Shown: positions 1 to 10,209, numbered from the stretch's first letter. The stretch is DNA of 64,000 nt from Clostridium sp. KNHs214 (GCF_000744935.1 NZ_JQMW01000013.1:558001-622000); one strand, 5' to 3'. Numbers and translations are program-made. Notes: generated by a model from the sequence alone, not told the origin.

Positions 1-1337
1 GTTCTCTTTTGGAATACTGGCCATTCAACATACTCAGCTTTTAAATTTACTCCTAAACTCTTCTTATACATTTGTTGCATATACTCTGCATATGTTCTAT
101 ACCACTGATCTGTACCAGCAAATAACATTGTAACATCTAATTTAGCTGGATCCTCTGACATGCCAAGCTCTTTTAATCCCTTAGCTAATAAAGCTTTTGC
201 ATCTTTATTTTCTTCAACTAATTTCTTTATTGGTTCTTCTCCAACTAACTCTCTAAAGTCTTTTCCACCTAATTGTAGTGATGGTGGTGCCCATCCATAA
301 GCAGCTTCGTTTACACCTTTAAATATTACGTCAGCTATATCTTCTCTAGTTGTAGCAATAGAAAATGCCTTTCTAACATTTGCATTGCTAAATAATTTAT
401 TTTTAGTATTAAAGAAATTGTAGTTTGTTGATGGGTCATAACTCTTCAATACGTCAAATTTACCTGTGCTATCAAATTTCTTTATCCACTCTGGTTTAGT
501 AACTGCTAAAGAGTCTATATTACCATTATATAGTGAATTATATCTTGCATTTTCATCTTTAATAATACTCATTGTAACCTTTGATAATTTAACACTATCT
601 TTATCCCAGTATTTATCATTCTTTTCAAGAACAACCTTACTATTGTGAACCCATTCCTTTAACACAAATGGTCCAGAAGATACCATAGTATTTGCCTCTG
701 ATCCATACTTATCACTATGTTTTTCTACTATATCTTGTCTTTGAGGCAACATTACCTTAAAATAAGTTAAATCCAAAAAGTATGCACATGGCTGTTTAAG
801 AGTTATCTCTAATGTTTTGTCATCCTTTGCCTTAACTCCTACTGAATCTGCTGTAGTTTTTCCTGAATTATATTCATCTGCATTTTTAATTGGTGATAAT
901 AGGAATGCATATTGTGAACCAGTCTTTGGTGCTAATGTTCTTTTTATTCCATATTCAAAATCTTTAGCTGTAACTTTCTTTCCATCGCTCCACTCATAAT
1001 CTCTTAAATGGAATGTCCAAACAGTACCATCTTCGTTATGCTCCCATTTTTCTGCTCCAGCAGCTTTAATTACATCTTTTCCATCCTTATCCTGTTCAAT
1101 TCTTGTAAGTCCCTCATTTATTTCTGCAAGTATTTGAGATGAATATAAATCTGTTGATTTTGATGCATCTAATGATTTTGGTTCAGCACCTAAAATCAAA
1201 TTTAAATATTGCTCCTTGTCCAATTTTGCACCTGCAGCTTGCTTATCGTCTGTACCTTTCTTTCCACAGCCTACTAATCCTGAGGTAATCAACAATGTTG
1301 AACCTAATACCACTGCAATTAATTTTTTACTTTTCAT
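1..1337 (-). CDS. Oligopeptide ABC transporter substrate-binding lipoprotein (OppA family), 3' end outside window
   Basis: Solute-binding lipoprotein of the SBP_bac_5 (OppA/DppA) family, expected to capture peptides at the outer face of the membrane and hand them to an ABC permease. The first 445 codons are visible and the gene runs off the left edge. The start ATG (1335-1337) follows a strong AAAGGGGGG ribosome binding site. The N-terminus is a lipoprotein signal peptide with lipobox LVGC and lipidation at Cys24. Family-typical segments follow, such as AEPKSLDASKSTD and EDGTVWTFHLRD near the start and a YDPSTNYNFFNT strand further in. No permease or ATPase partner is visible, so they may lie beyond the edge. 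The peptide substrate is inferred from the family. Confidence 0.9.
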   Translation of the reverse strand, partial: MKSKKLIAVVLGSTLLITSGLVGCGKKGTDDKQAAGAKLDKEQYLNLILGAEPKSLDASKSTDLYSSQILAEINEGLTRIEQDKDGKDVIKAAGAEKWEHNEDGTVWTFHLRDYEWSDGKKVTAKDFEYGIKRTLAPKTGSQYAFLLSPIKNADEYNSGKTTADSVGVKAKDDKTLEITLKQPCAYFLDLTYFKVMLPQRQDIVEKHSDKYGSEANTMVSSGPFVLKEWVHNSKVVLEKNDKYWDKDSVKLSKVTMSIIKDENARYNSLYNGNIDSLAVTKPEWIKKFDSTGKFDVLKSYDPSTNYNFFNTKNKLFSNANVRKAFSIATTREDIADVIFKGVNEAAYGWAPPSLQLGGKDFRELVGEEPIKKLVEENKDAKALLAKGLKELGMSEDPAKLDVTMLFAGTDQWYRTYAEYMQQMYKKSLGVNLKAEYVEWPVFQKR

Positions 1338-1895
1338 TTTTTAAGCCCCCCTTTTATATTTTTATCTTAATAACATCCTTTTTATAAATGTAGAAGTATT
1401 AAAACAAAAGTATTCTGCTAAAATATAGAATTTTCTTTATTATAAATAATATACCATATCCATATATACTTGTCAAATATTTTTTTACATTTTTAAAATG
1501 TGCTTTTCTTTATAATTTTAAGTTTTTTTTGTTCTTTTAGTCATTTTTACATTACTTTTTATACCATTTTGTGTTAATTTTATATTTATTTTTGTATTCA
1601 ATTATACTATTTGTAAAAATCTATCACTAGATCTTGTAAAAACGATGCTTACTTTTCACTTCATTATTATTGCTGAATGAAATTTATTCATTTTTAACAT
1701 TCATTTTTTTATTTTTGTTTTAAAAAATAAAAATAAAAAAGTAGAATATTATCTTAAAAAGATAAAAATCCTACTTTTTCAACTATACTTTTTCTCACTA
1801 ACTAAATATATTTTTTCTCTTTATTATTTTATATTTTAATTATTCGCTACTAATTTTTAATCCTTAATTCTTACCTATTAACTATTAATTTTAAA
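1338..1895. other. Intergenic region upstream of the oppA-like gene
   Basis: About 560 bases of very AT-rich DNA without a credible gene. It holds the leader of the oppA-like gene at its left side and the terminator of the aminopeptidase gene near 1735-1780. No member of the A, B or C palindromic families is present. Confidence 0.6.
1735..1781 (-). terminator. Terminator after the aminopeptidase P gene
   Basis: The arms AAAAAGTAG and CTACTTTTT enclose a second small stem (ATCTT/AAGAT). The outer arms supply T-runs on both strands. It lies about 115 bases past the stop of the aminopeptidase gene. Confidence 0.55.
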
Positions 1896-3671
1896 TTACA
1901 CTTCTCTTGTTTCATTAGCTAACCATTGTTTTTCTTCTTCATCTAAATATGGTGATAATTTTTCAAAAACCATTTTATGATAAGAATTTAACCAAGCTAT
2001 TTCTTCTTTTGAAAGCATGTCTACTACTACTCCATCTAAATCTATTGGACAATAAGTCACAGACTCAAATTTCATAAATTGTCCAAATTCAGTGCTTTCA
2101 TCCTTAACAACTAAAAGTTCATTTTCTGTTCTAATTCCATGTTTGCCTTCTATATATATTCCTGGCTCGTTGGTTATTATCATGCCTTCTTCTAGTTTTA
2201 TAGAATTGAAAGCAGGACTTATTCTGTGAGGTCCTTCATGTACGTTTAAGAAATATCCAACACCATGACCAGTTCCACACTTATAGTCTATGCCATATTC
2301 CCAAATTGGCTGTCTAGCTATAGCATCTAAATGGGTTCCAGTACATCCATATAAGAACTTAGTTCTTGATAATGCTATATTTCCTTTTAAAACTAGTGTG
2401 TAATCTCTTTTTTCTTCTTCAGTTAATTCTCCAAGTACAAAAGTTCTTGTTATATCTGTAGTTCCATCTAAATATTGTCCACCAGAATCCACAAGTAAAA
2501 ATCCCTTTGTATCTAATTTATATGTTATTTCTGGAGTAGCTTTGTAATGCATCATAGCTGCGTGATCTTTATGTCCAGCTATAGTATCAAAGCTTATGCC
2601 CATAAAATACTTCTGTTGTTTTCTAAAACCTTCTAACTTATCTGAAGCAGATATCTCTGTGATTTCTTCTCTTCCTATGTTTTCTTTTAGCCAACGCATA
2701 AATTTAACCATAGCAACGCCATCTCTTACATGACAATTCTTTAAATTTTCTACTTCCTCTTTGCTTTTAACAGCCTTCATCATAGATGTTATATTATCTT
2801 CCTCTATAGCTCTACATCCTGCTGGTATAGAATTGAATATCCAATAGTTCACTCTATTACCATCAAAAAGAACTCTTTCCTCTTTAAACGATTTAACATA
2901 ATTTTGTATCTCTTCATATTCTAAAACTTCTACAAAATCATTTTTTAATTCTTCTTCTATTTCTTTTGAAACCTTTGCTTTATCTATAAAAATATAAGCT
3001 TTTTCTTTTGTTACTAAAGCATAAGAAGTTACCACTGGATTATTATTAACATCATTTCCTCTTATGTTAAAAAGCCAAGCAATATCATCTAAACTTGTTA
3101 ATAAAAATGTTGTAGCACCTAACTTTTCCATGTGCTTTCTTACTTCATTAATTTTATCTACTCTTGATTTTCCTGCAAATTCTACAGCATGAGATATAAT
3201 AGCTTCTTTTGGTATCTCTGGTCTCTCATTCCAAATCTCTCCTATTAAATCATAGTCAGAGATTATTTTGATATTTTTTTTAGCAAATTTTTTCTCCATA
3301 ATTCTAACAACTGCCACAGAAAATACTCTTCCGTCAAAGCCTACTACTGCCCCTTCTGGTAAGGTATCACAAAGCCATTGTTCATAAGTAGGCACATTAG
3401 GCTGCCCCATTTTAAATAAATCTATTCCTGAGCCTTCTAACTGTCTAGCTGCTTGTATGAAATATCTTCCATCTGTCCATACACCATTTTGTCCATGAGT
3501 TATAACTGCTGTTCCTGCCGAACCAGTAAAGCCGGATATCCACTCTCTCGATTTCCAGTGATTTGCGACATATTCACTTTGATGAGCGTCAAAGCTTGGA
3601 ACTATGTAAGCATCCATTCCCTTTTGTTTCATAAGATTTCTCAACGCTTCAACTCTTTCTTTAACCGTCAT
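1896..3671 (-). CDS. Xaa-Pro aminopeptidase (aminopeptidase P, M24B), three-domain type
   Basis: Metallopeptidase that removes an N-terminal residue preceding proline; probably cytosolic and used in peptide catabolism. The 591 residues match the long, three-domain aminopeptidase P type: two creatinase-like N-terminal domains (about 1-160 and 165-310), a pita-bread catalytic domain (about 315-535) and a C-terminal M24_C tail. The expected metal ligands are all present: Asp395 (LLVDSGG), Asp406 (TTDITR), His469 (GTGHGVG), Glu502 (NEPGIY) and Glu516 (RTENEL). The supporting histidines His375 and His478 are also there. The start has AGGAGGCG eight bases upstream. It is transcribed towards the peptide-binding lipoprotein gene, a plausible functional pairing, though a terminator separates them. 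Confidence 0.93.
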   Translation of the reverse strand: MTVKERVEALRNLMKQKGMDAYIVPSFDAHQSEYVANHWKSREWISGFTGSAGTAVITHGQNGVWTDGRYFIQAARQLEGSGIDLFKMGQPNVPTYEQWLCDTLPEGAVVGFDGRVFSVAVVRIMEKKFAKKNIKIISDYDLIGEIWNERPEIPKEAIISHAVEFAGKSRVDKINEVRKHMEKLGATTFLLTSLDDIAWLFNIRGNDVNNNPVVTSYALVTKEKAYIFIDKAKVSKEIEEELKNDFVEVLEYEEIQNYVKSFKEERVLFDGNRVNYWIFNSIPAGCRAIEEDNITSMMKAVKSKEEVENLKNCHVRDGVAMVKFMRWLKENIGREEITEISASDKLEGFRKQQKYFMGISFDTIAGHKDHAAMMHYKATPEITYKLDTKGFLLVDSGGQYLDGTTDITRTFVLGELTEEEKRDYTLVLKGNIALSRTKFLYGCTGTHLDAIARQPIWEYGIDYKCGTGHGVGYFLNVHEGPHRISPAFNSIKLEEGMIITNEPGIYIEGKHGIRTENELLVVKDESTEFGQFMKFESVTYCPIDLDGVVVDMLSKEEIAWLNSYHKMVFEKLSPYLDEEEKQWLANETREV

Positions 3672-3834
3672 TTTATTCGCCTCCTACAAAGTAATCCCCA
3701 AAATTCATTTTGATAAAAATTTTTAAATATTTTTTCATCTACATAAAATTATATACCAATTGTTCCATAAATTCTACATAATAAGCAACACTTTATATTA
3801 TTTTTTATTATAACTTTTATAAACTTGCATATCA

Positions 3835-4422
3835 TTATTTTTCAAATACTTCTCTAAAATTCATAAGTCTGCTTATAAATTTTATATTTTCATCCCGCTG
3901 TTCAGGATAATTGCGTATAGTAGAAGTAATTGCAGCTAATATTGAATCTATAAGTCTTGCTTTCATATTATTATCTATATACATATCATCCCTCTCCCTA
4001 CATCCTTGCAATATTAATCCGATTCTATTGTGTATTCCTTCTCTAACCTCATTAATTTTCACCATTTCTTCATCAGAAAAATCTTTAATAACTCTTGAAA
4101 GTTCTACTCCAAGTCCCTTTCTTTCACTTATATCATCATATAAGGTGCATATAAAAAGTTTAGTTTTATTCTCTATATTCAATTGATTTTCTAAAATACA
4201 ATCTAATTTTAAAAAAGTTTTTCTCCAACTATTTATAAAAACATTACTATACAAATCTTTTTTATTTGTGTAGTAATTATATAAAGTTCCTACAGCTATC
4301 CCCACTTCTCTAGATATCATTTTCATATCAACTTTTTCATAACCATTTTCTCCAAATAACTTTAGTGCTGAATTAAATATATTTTCTTCTATGTTTTTTA
4401 TAATTTTTGGAATTTTAACCAC
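3835..4422 (-). CDS. TetR/AcrR family transcriptional regulator
   Basis: A 195-residue one-component regulator. The N-terminal helix-turn-helix is clear at about residues 13-60 (FGENGYEKVDMKMIS, then GTLYNYYTNKKDLY). The C-terminal ligand-binding half is unlike any named subfamily I recognise. The start is uncertain. A GTG at 4420-4422 opens the frame, but the AAAGGGG ribosome binding site abuts it with almost no spacer, and no ATG is available before the HTH; a rare start a few codons downstream would be better spaced. An 18-bp perfect palindrome lies immediately upstream and is probably its own operator. No obvious target operon is adjacent, so autoregulation is the most direct inference. 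Confidence 0.85.
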   Translation of the reverse strand: MVKIPKIIKNIEENIFNSALKLFGENGYEKVDMKMISREVGIAVGTLYNYYTNKKDLYSNVFINSWRKTFLKLDCILENQLNIENKTKLFICTLYDDISERKGLGVELSRVIKDFSDEEMVKINEVREGIHNRIGLILQGCRERDDMYIDNNMKARLIDSILAAITSTIRNYPEQRDENIKFISRLMNFREVFEK

Positions 4423-4427
4423 CCCTT

Positions 4428-4445
4428 TATGAATTATAATTCATA
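4428..4445. promoter_or_regulatory. Perfect 18-bp palindrome, probable TetR operator
   Basis: TATGAATTATAATTCATA is identical to its reverse complement. It lies 5 bases upstream of the regulator's GTG, where bound protein would block transcription or translation start. TetR family operators are commonly palindromes of this size; binding by this regulator is inferred. Confidence 0.55.
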
Positions 4446-4552
4446 TAAAGATTTTAGTCAACCCTTTAGTTACTATCTATACATTAGAAAAATTTTTTTG
4501 GAATACTTTTACAAAGTATATATTCTTCAATCTTTAACAAAAATTATTTTTA

Positions 4553-4698
4553 GTGCATGAAAAAAATAACAAGTTAAAGATGCTAGTATATTTTGTGTCA
4601 GACAAGGAAGTAGCTTCCGTAACTAGTGACCACTATAGGCTGGTTCTGCTGACGCAAAATAGACTAGCATACTAACTTGTTATTTATTTAAATGTACC
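4553..4698. repeat. Palindromic element A, copy A1
   Basis: About 146 bases, non-coding. Its ends are inverted copies of one another (AAAATAACAAGTTAAAGATG and, inverted, AAATAACAAGTTAGTATGC), continuing through TATTTTGYGTCAG on both sides. The centre carries the GGAAGTAGCTTCC / GGTTCTGCTGACG region seen in the other copies. It lies between the MCP terminator and the tetR start. Confidence 0.8.
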
Positions 4699-4720
4699 TT
4701 AGATAATTATTAAAATATAA

Positions 4721-4767
4721 TAGACTATACCATTGAATCTATATTTTTATTTCAACAGCATAGTCTG
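4721..4767 (-). terminator. Terminator after the chemoreceptor gene
   Basis: On the minus strand the arms CAGACTATGC and GTATAGTCT form a stem followed by ATTATATTTT, just after the MCP stop codon. Confidence 0.45.
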
Positions 4768-4772
4768 AAAAT

Positions 4773-6827
4773 TTATATTTTAAACTTATTAACTTCTTCT
4801 AAAAGTTTTCCTGCTAGTTCATCAAAAGTTTCAGTGTTAGATGCTAATTCTTCTATAGTGGCTAGTATTTCCTCTGTACTAGCTGAAACTTCTTCTGTAG
4901 CTGCAGAAGTTTCCTCTGAACTTGCTGATATATTTGTAATAGAATTTACTATTTGCTCCTTTTCACTTATCATATCTTTATTTAATTCTCTTACTTTTTC
5001 TACCTCATCATTTAGTTTAGATATTATATTAGATATTTGTTTAAATATTTCTCCTGTTTCACCTACAGATTGTTCTTGAGCACTTAAATTTTCTTCAGTA
5101 TCATTTAAAGATTTCACTGCGTTGCTAGACTTATCTTGTATGTCTATTATTAAATTCTTTATTTGTTCTGTAGCTTCTTGACTACCTTCTGCTAATTTTC
5201 TTATTTCCTCTGCTACTACTGCAAATCCCCTACCTGCTTCTCCTGCTCTTGCAGCCTCTATAGATGCATTTAAAGCCAACAAATTAGTTTGTTCTGCTAT
5301 GGCTGATATAGTATTCACTATGTTTCCTATCTCTTTTGAACCCTCATCCATTTTATTTATTGCTATTTTTAGTTTTCTTCCACCTTCTGAAGTATCTCTA
5401 GTTTTATCAATAAGCTCTGATACTACACCTAATCCCTTTTCATTAAGTTCAGACGCCTCCTGAGAAGAATCTGTAACTACATGTATTCTTTCAGAAATCT
5501 CTCCTATGCTGTTAGATAGTATTTCTGCTTTAGAAACTCCATTCTCTGTATCTTTAGCTTGTTCATTAGCTGTTTTTGCTATTTCATCTATAGTTTTAGC
5601 TACTTCTACTGTTGCTGCACTTACCTGTTCTGACATTTGATTTAAGGATTTTGCTCCCTCATTTACAGTATCGGAAGAGTTCTTTATGTTTTCTAATAAA
5701 CTCTTAAGACTAACTACCATCTTATTAAATGCATTACCAATAGATCCAAATTCATCTTTTCTTCCTTTTGTATCTATATTTTCTGTTAAATCGCCTGAAG
5801 CAGCCTTTTTAATGCCATTCTCTAATATTCTAAGAGGTTTTATTATATATTCAGTTAATCTCAAAGCAAACAATACTGCAAATACAGCACATAAAACTGA
5901 AAGAATTATGCTTATTCCTCTTATAGAATTTATATAGCTGCCTATTTCTTTTTCTTGGAACCCTAATATTACTTTCCATGCTGTTTTTCCATTAGTTTCA
6001 AAAGAAGCTATATTTGTAACTCCGTCTTTTTTATACTCAAAGCTTCCCATCTTTTCCTTGCCCATTTTCTTATAAAAATCTTCTTTAGAGGCATCTTTTC
6101 CTACGCGTTTTACATCTTTATGACTTATAACTTTACCTTTTTCATCTACTATAAACACATTTCCTGTTTCACCTAAATTTATTCCATTATATTTCTTTAC
6201 AAAACCATCTAAGTCTACGTCTATAGCAAATACTCCAGCTACCGTACCTTTGGCATCTATAAATGCTCTAGCAATAGTAATTACTTGACTGCCCGTTCCA
6301 GCATCTTTATAAGGCTCTGTATATATTAAATCTTCACTATGTTCTACTGCTTTTTTATACCATTCTTTACTAGTAGGATCATAACTTTTATCGTTATCTA
6401 CAGTAGATGATGAATTACTAAGTATTGTTTTATTTCTAGTACCTATGTAAGCAAACTTTATTACTGGATCTTTTTCAGCTATGTTATCTAAAGTATTTTT
6501 AATATAAACCTTAGTTCTTTCAAGATCCTCTCTAACTTTTGGATCAGCTGAAGACTTTAGTTTTTCATCTAAATCAGTGAAATCCTTAAAATTCTTATTT
6601 TCATAATTTGAATTTATCATTCTCTCCATACTGTTTAAAAATTCATCCAAATTCATATTAGCTTCTTTTACCATAGCCTTTGAAGCTTGGTCAAAAGATT
6701 CTTTTAGTGCCCTTTTAGCCTTAGTATAACTTACAGTTGACATTATTATTATAGGTATTATCATTGCTAAGACCATAATAGGGACTATTTTGTACCTTAT
6801 GCTATTTTTATTTTTGCTGTTGCTCAT
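4773..6827 (-). CDS. Methyl-accepting chemotaxis protein with extracellular Cache-type sensor
   Basis: Transmembrane chemoreceptor that reports a ligand to the CheA/CheW array. TM1 is at about residues 14-34. A roughly 270-residue periplasmic-side dCache-like domain follows ([18 protein letters not shown] and the [11 protein letters not shown] strand are typical). TM2 is at about 305-325, then HAMP, and the signalling domain from about 400 to the end with the conserved tip [20 protein letters not shown] place the start at the third codon of the longest frame (684 residues): the GGGGG ribosome binding site is 7 bases from that ATG but only 1 base from the upstream one (6831-6833). No che genes adjoin it. 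A duplicated sigma-D-like promoter lies directly upstream. The ligand cannot be told from sequence. Confidence 0.93.
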   Translation of the reverse strand: MSNSKNKNSIRYKIVPIMVLAMIIPIIIMSTVSYTKAKRALKESFDQASKAMVKEANMNLDEFLNSMERMINSNYENKNFKDFTDLDEKLKSSADPKVREDLERTKVYIKNTLDNIAEKDPVIKFAYIGTRNKTILSNSSSTVDNDKSYDPTSKEWYKKAVEHSEDLIYTEPYKDAGTGSQVITIARAFIDAKGTVAGVFAIDVDLDGFVKKYNGINLGETGNVFIVDEKGKVISHKDVKRVGKDASKEDFYKKMGKEKMGSFEYKKDGVTNIASFETNGKTAWKVILGFQEKEIGSYINSIRGISIILSVLCAVFAVLFALRLTEYIIKPLRILENGIKKAASGDLTENIDTKGRKDEFGSIGNAFNKMVVSLKSLLENIKNSSDTVNEGAKSLNQMSEQVSAATVEVAKTIDEIAKTANEQAKDTENGVSKAEILSNSIGEISERIHVVTDSSQEASELNEKGLGVVSELIDKTRDTSEGGRKLKIAINKMDEGSKEIGNIVNTISAIAEQTNLLALNASIEAARAGEAGRGFAVVAEEIRKLAEGSQEATEQIKNLIIDIQDKSSNAVKSLNDTEENLSAQEQSVGETGEIFKQISNIISKLNDEVEKVRELNKDMISEKEQIVNSITNISASSEETSAATEEVSASTEEILATIEELASNTETFDELAGKLLEEVNKFKI

Positions 6828-6857
6828 TTCCATTCCCCCTGTAAAAAACTTCTTCCT

Positions 6858-6941
6858 GTAGTATTATCGTATTTATTCATAAATTCTTAAACATGATTAG
6901 TAGTATTATCGTATTTATTCATAAATTCTTAAACATGATTA
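6858..6941 (-). promoter_or_regulatory. Two identical 42-bp repeats, each with a sigma-D-like promoter
   Basis: The 42-bp unit at 6858-6899 is repeated exactly at 6900-6941. On the minus strand each contains TTAA, 15 bases, TACGATAA (6864-6890 and 6906-6932). This closely matches the flagellar/chemotaxis sigma-28 (SigD) consensus TAAA-N15-GCCGATAA. The gene-proximal copy would start transcription roughly 25 bases before the MCP start codon. Confidence 0.6.
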
Positions 6942-6951
6942 TATGACTTAA

Positions 6952-7107
6952 GTCACATTCAAATAAATAACAAGTCAGTATATGTTAGTCTATTTTGCAT
7001 CATACTACGTCAGCAGAACCAGCCGTTAGTCATGCCACAGAACCTGCTTCCTTGTCTGACACAAAATATATCAGCATCTTTGACTTGTTATTTCTTTTCA
7101 TGTACCT
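6952..7107. repeat. Palindromic element A, copy A2
   Basis: About 156 bases. It begins CACATTCAAATAAATAACAA and ends with the inverted partner (GACTTGTTATTTCTTTTCAT then GTACCT). The interior shows the CAGCAGAACC and GGAAGCAGGTTC-type segments shared by the family. It sits upstream of the duplicated MCP promoter. Confidence 0.85.
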
Positions 7108-7146
7108 AAATATATTTATGAAATGAGCAACAGCTATTTAATATAG

Positions 7147-7314
7147 TGATTAACCTACAATAAGCATTACATTACCTGAATTATGAAATTTCTCTGGAAT
7201 GACTTGCATAAGAAGCGAAGGAACTATTTAAATTTATTGTTCCAAGCTCTTATGCAAGTCATAGAGGAGAAATTTCATAATTCCATCGCATTGTACCTTT
7301 TTGTAGTTTAATCA
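7147..7314. repeat. Palindromic element B, copy B1 (short form)
   Basis: 168 bases from TGATTA to TAATCA, almost fully self-complementary; both arms carry GAATTATGAAATTTCTC and ATGACTTGCATAAGA. It is flanked by a 5-bp direct repeat TATAG (7142-7146 and 7315-7319), the mark of an insertion. It lies 9 bp past the stop of the BatA-like gene. Confidence 0.85.
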
Positions 7315-7322
7315 TATAGTTA

Positions 7323-9131
7323 TTATTTATTTTTTTTATAATAAATCCATTCAAATATTAAAAGTAATATGACCAGTGAAACTAATAACCACTGAAAGCT
7401 AAGTCCACTATTTTTTATAACAGTAGTCCGTTCTCTATTAAATAAACTATTGGATGTATTTTTAACATTTTTGTTTATCTGAGACTCATTATTTACCGGG
7501 AAATTAACTGCTATAGTTTTTTCCCTCTTTTCTCCATTTCCCCCCTTCTCAGTAATTCTATAAATCCCTCTTTTTACTGAATTACTATAAGGTCTTAAAG
7601 GGTAACTAACAGATATGTTTTCCTTAGTTCCTTCAGGAGTTTTTATACACATTTCTCTGCTATTAGGTAATGGCGTTATCTCTATGTCATCACCACATAT
7701 ATAACCATTTTTTAAATTGATATCCCCCTTAAAAAGATATTTCATTAAATTATTTATAAATATAGGGAACTCCACATTCAATGGGAAATCACTGTTTTCC
7801 ATTGCAAATCCCAATACAAGTAATTTTCTACCCTTTACCTCCCCATAAAAAGCCGCTATTTTATCCCCAATTTTAAATATATTTTCTCCCCAACTAGGCA
7901 CATTTATATCCTTTATTTTAGAAATCACAAAGCTGGAATTCTCCATGTAATTAGTTAATGGACTTTTTTGTACTTTGACTTCTCCCCCTTTTATTTCTTT
8001 TCCTACAGAAAAGAATTCATTATTTGTGGGATTTATAAATATAATATTTCCCTTCTTAGGCAATCTCTTTGGCGTTTCTCCTGCAAATATATAAGCATCA
8101 TAATTTTCATCTAAAGCATTTAAATCACTAGTTTTATAAACTTGTATTCCTTTTACTGTAGACAATGCTTTTTCTATAAATAAATCCCCTTTTGAAAAAA
8201 GCAAAACCTTACGCTTTTTTTCTTCTTTTACCACATCATATATTACATTATCCCTATCTAAACCATCCTTTTCACTTATTTCCGCATATATATAATCTGA
8301 TAATTTATTTACATTTTCAAAATATATGGTCTTAATTTCTTTAGGTTCTAACTGAACAGTTTTTACCCCCTGTATCTTTTCACCACTATAAATAGATACC
8401 TCTCTACTTAACTTAGAATCAGTCCTATTATTTATTCTTATCAAAACTTTTAAGTAATTCCCTTGGGATTTTTGCCATATATAATCCAAACTCACATTAT
8501 CAACTTGAGAGTTGAGACTTATACTTTGTCCATTTATATCCTTTAATTCAACCTGATTATCCGTATAAAAATAAGCTATATAATTTTTGAGTGCCTTTCC
8601 CATAGATTTTGTCATAGCTATAGCATCATCCATATTCCCATAAGAATCTGTAGCTGGTATATTCTTTATTTTATCTATAGCTTCACTTTTACTCCCTGAA
8701 CTAACTTGAACTTTTGCATATTTAGCTGAGGATATTACAGTAATTTTAGCATTGCTGGGCATTTTCTTTATAAGTTTTATAGCCTCCTCTTTTCCTTGCT
8801 CTAATCTAGTTTTTTCCTTGTATAAAGCATTCATACTGCCACTGTTGTCTACTATTATTATTGAGTTTTGAAAGGCTTTTCCCTTTAGCTTTACAATAGG
8901 ATTAGCTGCTGCCAATACCAACAAGGTTATAATAAAAAGCTGAATAATCAAAAGAAAATTATTTTTTAGCTTTTGCCAAGGCTTATTTACTTCCACATCC
9001 TTCAGTGCATTTTCCCAAAGAAATGTACTTGAGACTTGTTTTTCCTTGAGCTTTTCCTTTAACATGTACATGATTACCACTATAGGTATCACTGATAAAA
9101 ATAGGAAAAACCATGGGTATGCAAAGGACAT
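7323..9131 (-). CDS. BatA-like membrane protein with von Willebrand factor A domain
   Basis: Last gene of the MoxR/ABC operon. The 602 residues start with an aerotolerance-regulator-type (BatA) segment with two membrane helices (about 8-24 and 58-77). A VWA domain follows with an intact metal-adhesion motif Asp95-x-Ser97-x-Ser99 (VDNSGS). A long extracytoplasmic beta-rich part carries a Rossmann-like stretch near LDENYDAYIFAG, and a C-terminal membrane helix (about 580-597) ends in a lysine-rich tail. MoxR ATPases characteristically work with VWA partners, so this is the likely client or effector of the MoxR protein encoded two genes upstream. The role in this organism is not established. Confidence 0.85.
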   Translation of the reverse strand: MSFAYPWFFLFLSVIPIVVIMYMLKEKLKEKQVSSTFLWENALKDVEVNKPWQKLKNNFLLIIQLFIITLLVLAAANPIVKLKGKAFQNSIIIVDNSGSMNALYKEKTRLEQGKEEAIKLIKKMPSNAKITVISSAKYAKVQVSSGSKSEAIDKIKNIPATDSYGNMDDAIAMTKSMGKALKNYIAYFYTDNQVELKDINGQSISLNSQVDNVSLDYIWQKSQGNYLKVLIRINNRTDSKLSREVSIYSGEKIQGVKTVQLEPKEIKTIYFENVNKLSDYIYAEISEKDGLDRDNVIYDVVKEEKKRKVLLFSKGDLFIEKALSTVKGIQVYKTSDLNALDENYDAYIFAGETPKRLPKKGNIIFINPTNNEFFSVGKEIKGGEVKVQKSPLTNYMENSSFVISKIKDINVPSWGENIFKIGDKIAAFYGEVKGRKLLVLGFAMENSDFPLNVEFPIFINNLMKYLFKGDINLKNGYICGDDIEITPLPNSREMCIKTPEGTKENISVSYPLRPYSNSVKRGIYRITEKGGNGEKREKTIAVNFPVNNESQINKNVKNTSNSLFNRERTTVIKNSGLSFQWLLVSLVILLLIFEWIYYKKNK

Positions 9132-9330
9132 ATCACCACATCCTTCCTTACTAGAAACTTGTACCTGTACTCCTATTCAGTCCACATACTTCAATTTCTA
9201 TTCTCTACTTTCATACAAATATAAAAGTTTACATACTAAATTCTGACACTCTAGCCCTCTAATTTAGTTTTCTTAACTTTTAATTTTTAATTGTTCTTAC
9301 ACTTGCTTACGCTGAAGTGGGGCTTCTTAG

Positions 9331-10209
9331 TTAAAATTTACCTGTTATGTAATTCCAAAGTTTTTTAAATATAATTTCTTCTAAAGATTCATCACTGGAA
9401 ACAACTATATACCTACCACCTAATTTTCGAGAAATATTATTTAAATTCATAGTAAATTCTTTTAGAGCATTATCGTATTTTTTTATAATATTATCAGTTA
9501 CAGTAATATCTCTATATATTTCTGTTTCACTGTCTTTAAGCCTTAAATGTCCTCTCAATTTAGGATTTAATTCCTCTGGAGATAGTATGTGTATAAGCAT
9601 AAAATCTTGCTTTTTATATTTTAGATATTTGAGGCTTTCTTCCAAATTGTCCGCTGTGAAAAAATCCGATATAATTATAGAAAGTCCCCCTAAAAGTTTA
9701 TCTTTCTTTTTTATGCATCCATTTATATTTGTTTTCCCCTTAAACTCTATGCCTTGAAGAAAATCTGTATAATACTTAAAGCCATTTTTACTATTTAATT
9801 CCTTAGAGCTATAGAGCCCATTTTCCCCCAAGGTATTTATGCATACTCTGTCAGAATCCTTTAAACTTATAAAAGTCAAAGCTGCAGCTAGTTGAAGTCC
9901 CCTTATACTCTTCTTTTCTTCTCCAAAATCCATAGATTTACTTGTATCTAAAAATATATTCACTGTAGATTCTCTTTCTTCCATAAAAAGTTTCAAAAGC
10001 AACCTATCAGATCTACCATAAGCATTCCAATTGATTTTTCTTAAATCATCCCCAGGCGAATATTCTCTAAAATCCGAGAATTCCTGTGAACCTCCTTCAT
10101 CTCTAGATTTCCTAATACCTGTGTTTCCAGAGTGGGCCGACATTTTTATCTTTAAAGATATATTTTGTAGTTTTCTTAAAAAATCACTGTTAAATACATC
10201 ACTATACAT
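9331..10209 (-). CDS. DUF58 domain protein
   Basis: A 292-residue soluble protein with the DUF58 signature at about 45-70 (REYSPGDDLRKINWNAYGR) followed by a VWA-like fold (NIFLDTSKSMDF carries the Asp-x-Ser-x-Ser metal motif). DUF58 genes are a standard companion of MoxR ATPases. The gene lies 57 bases after moxR. The ribosome binding site is weak. About 200 bases without any feature I can name separate it from the BatA-like gene. Confidence 0.9.
   Translation of the reverse strand: MYSDVFNSDFLRKLQNISLKIKMSAHSGNTGIRKSRDEGGSQEFSDFREYSPGDDLRKINWNAYGRSDRLLLKLFMEERESTVNIFLDTSKSMDFGEEKKSIRGLQLAAALTFISLKDSDRVCINTLGENGLYSSKELNSKNGFKYYTDFLQGIEFKGKTNINGCIKKKDKLLGGLSIIISDFFTADNLEESLKYLKYKKQDFMLIHILSPEELNPKLRGHLRLKDSETEIYRDITVTDNIIKKYDNALKEFTMNLNNISRKLGGRYIVVSSDESLEEIIFKKLWNYITGKF

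Noticed and set aside
4563-4690. Element A copies considered as tRNA-like or terminator genes
   Set aside because: No cloverleaf or T-runs; the same sequence recurs at six unrelated loci, so a dispersed repeat is the better explanation.
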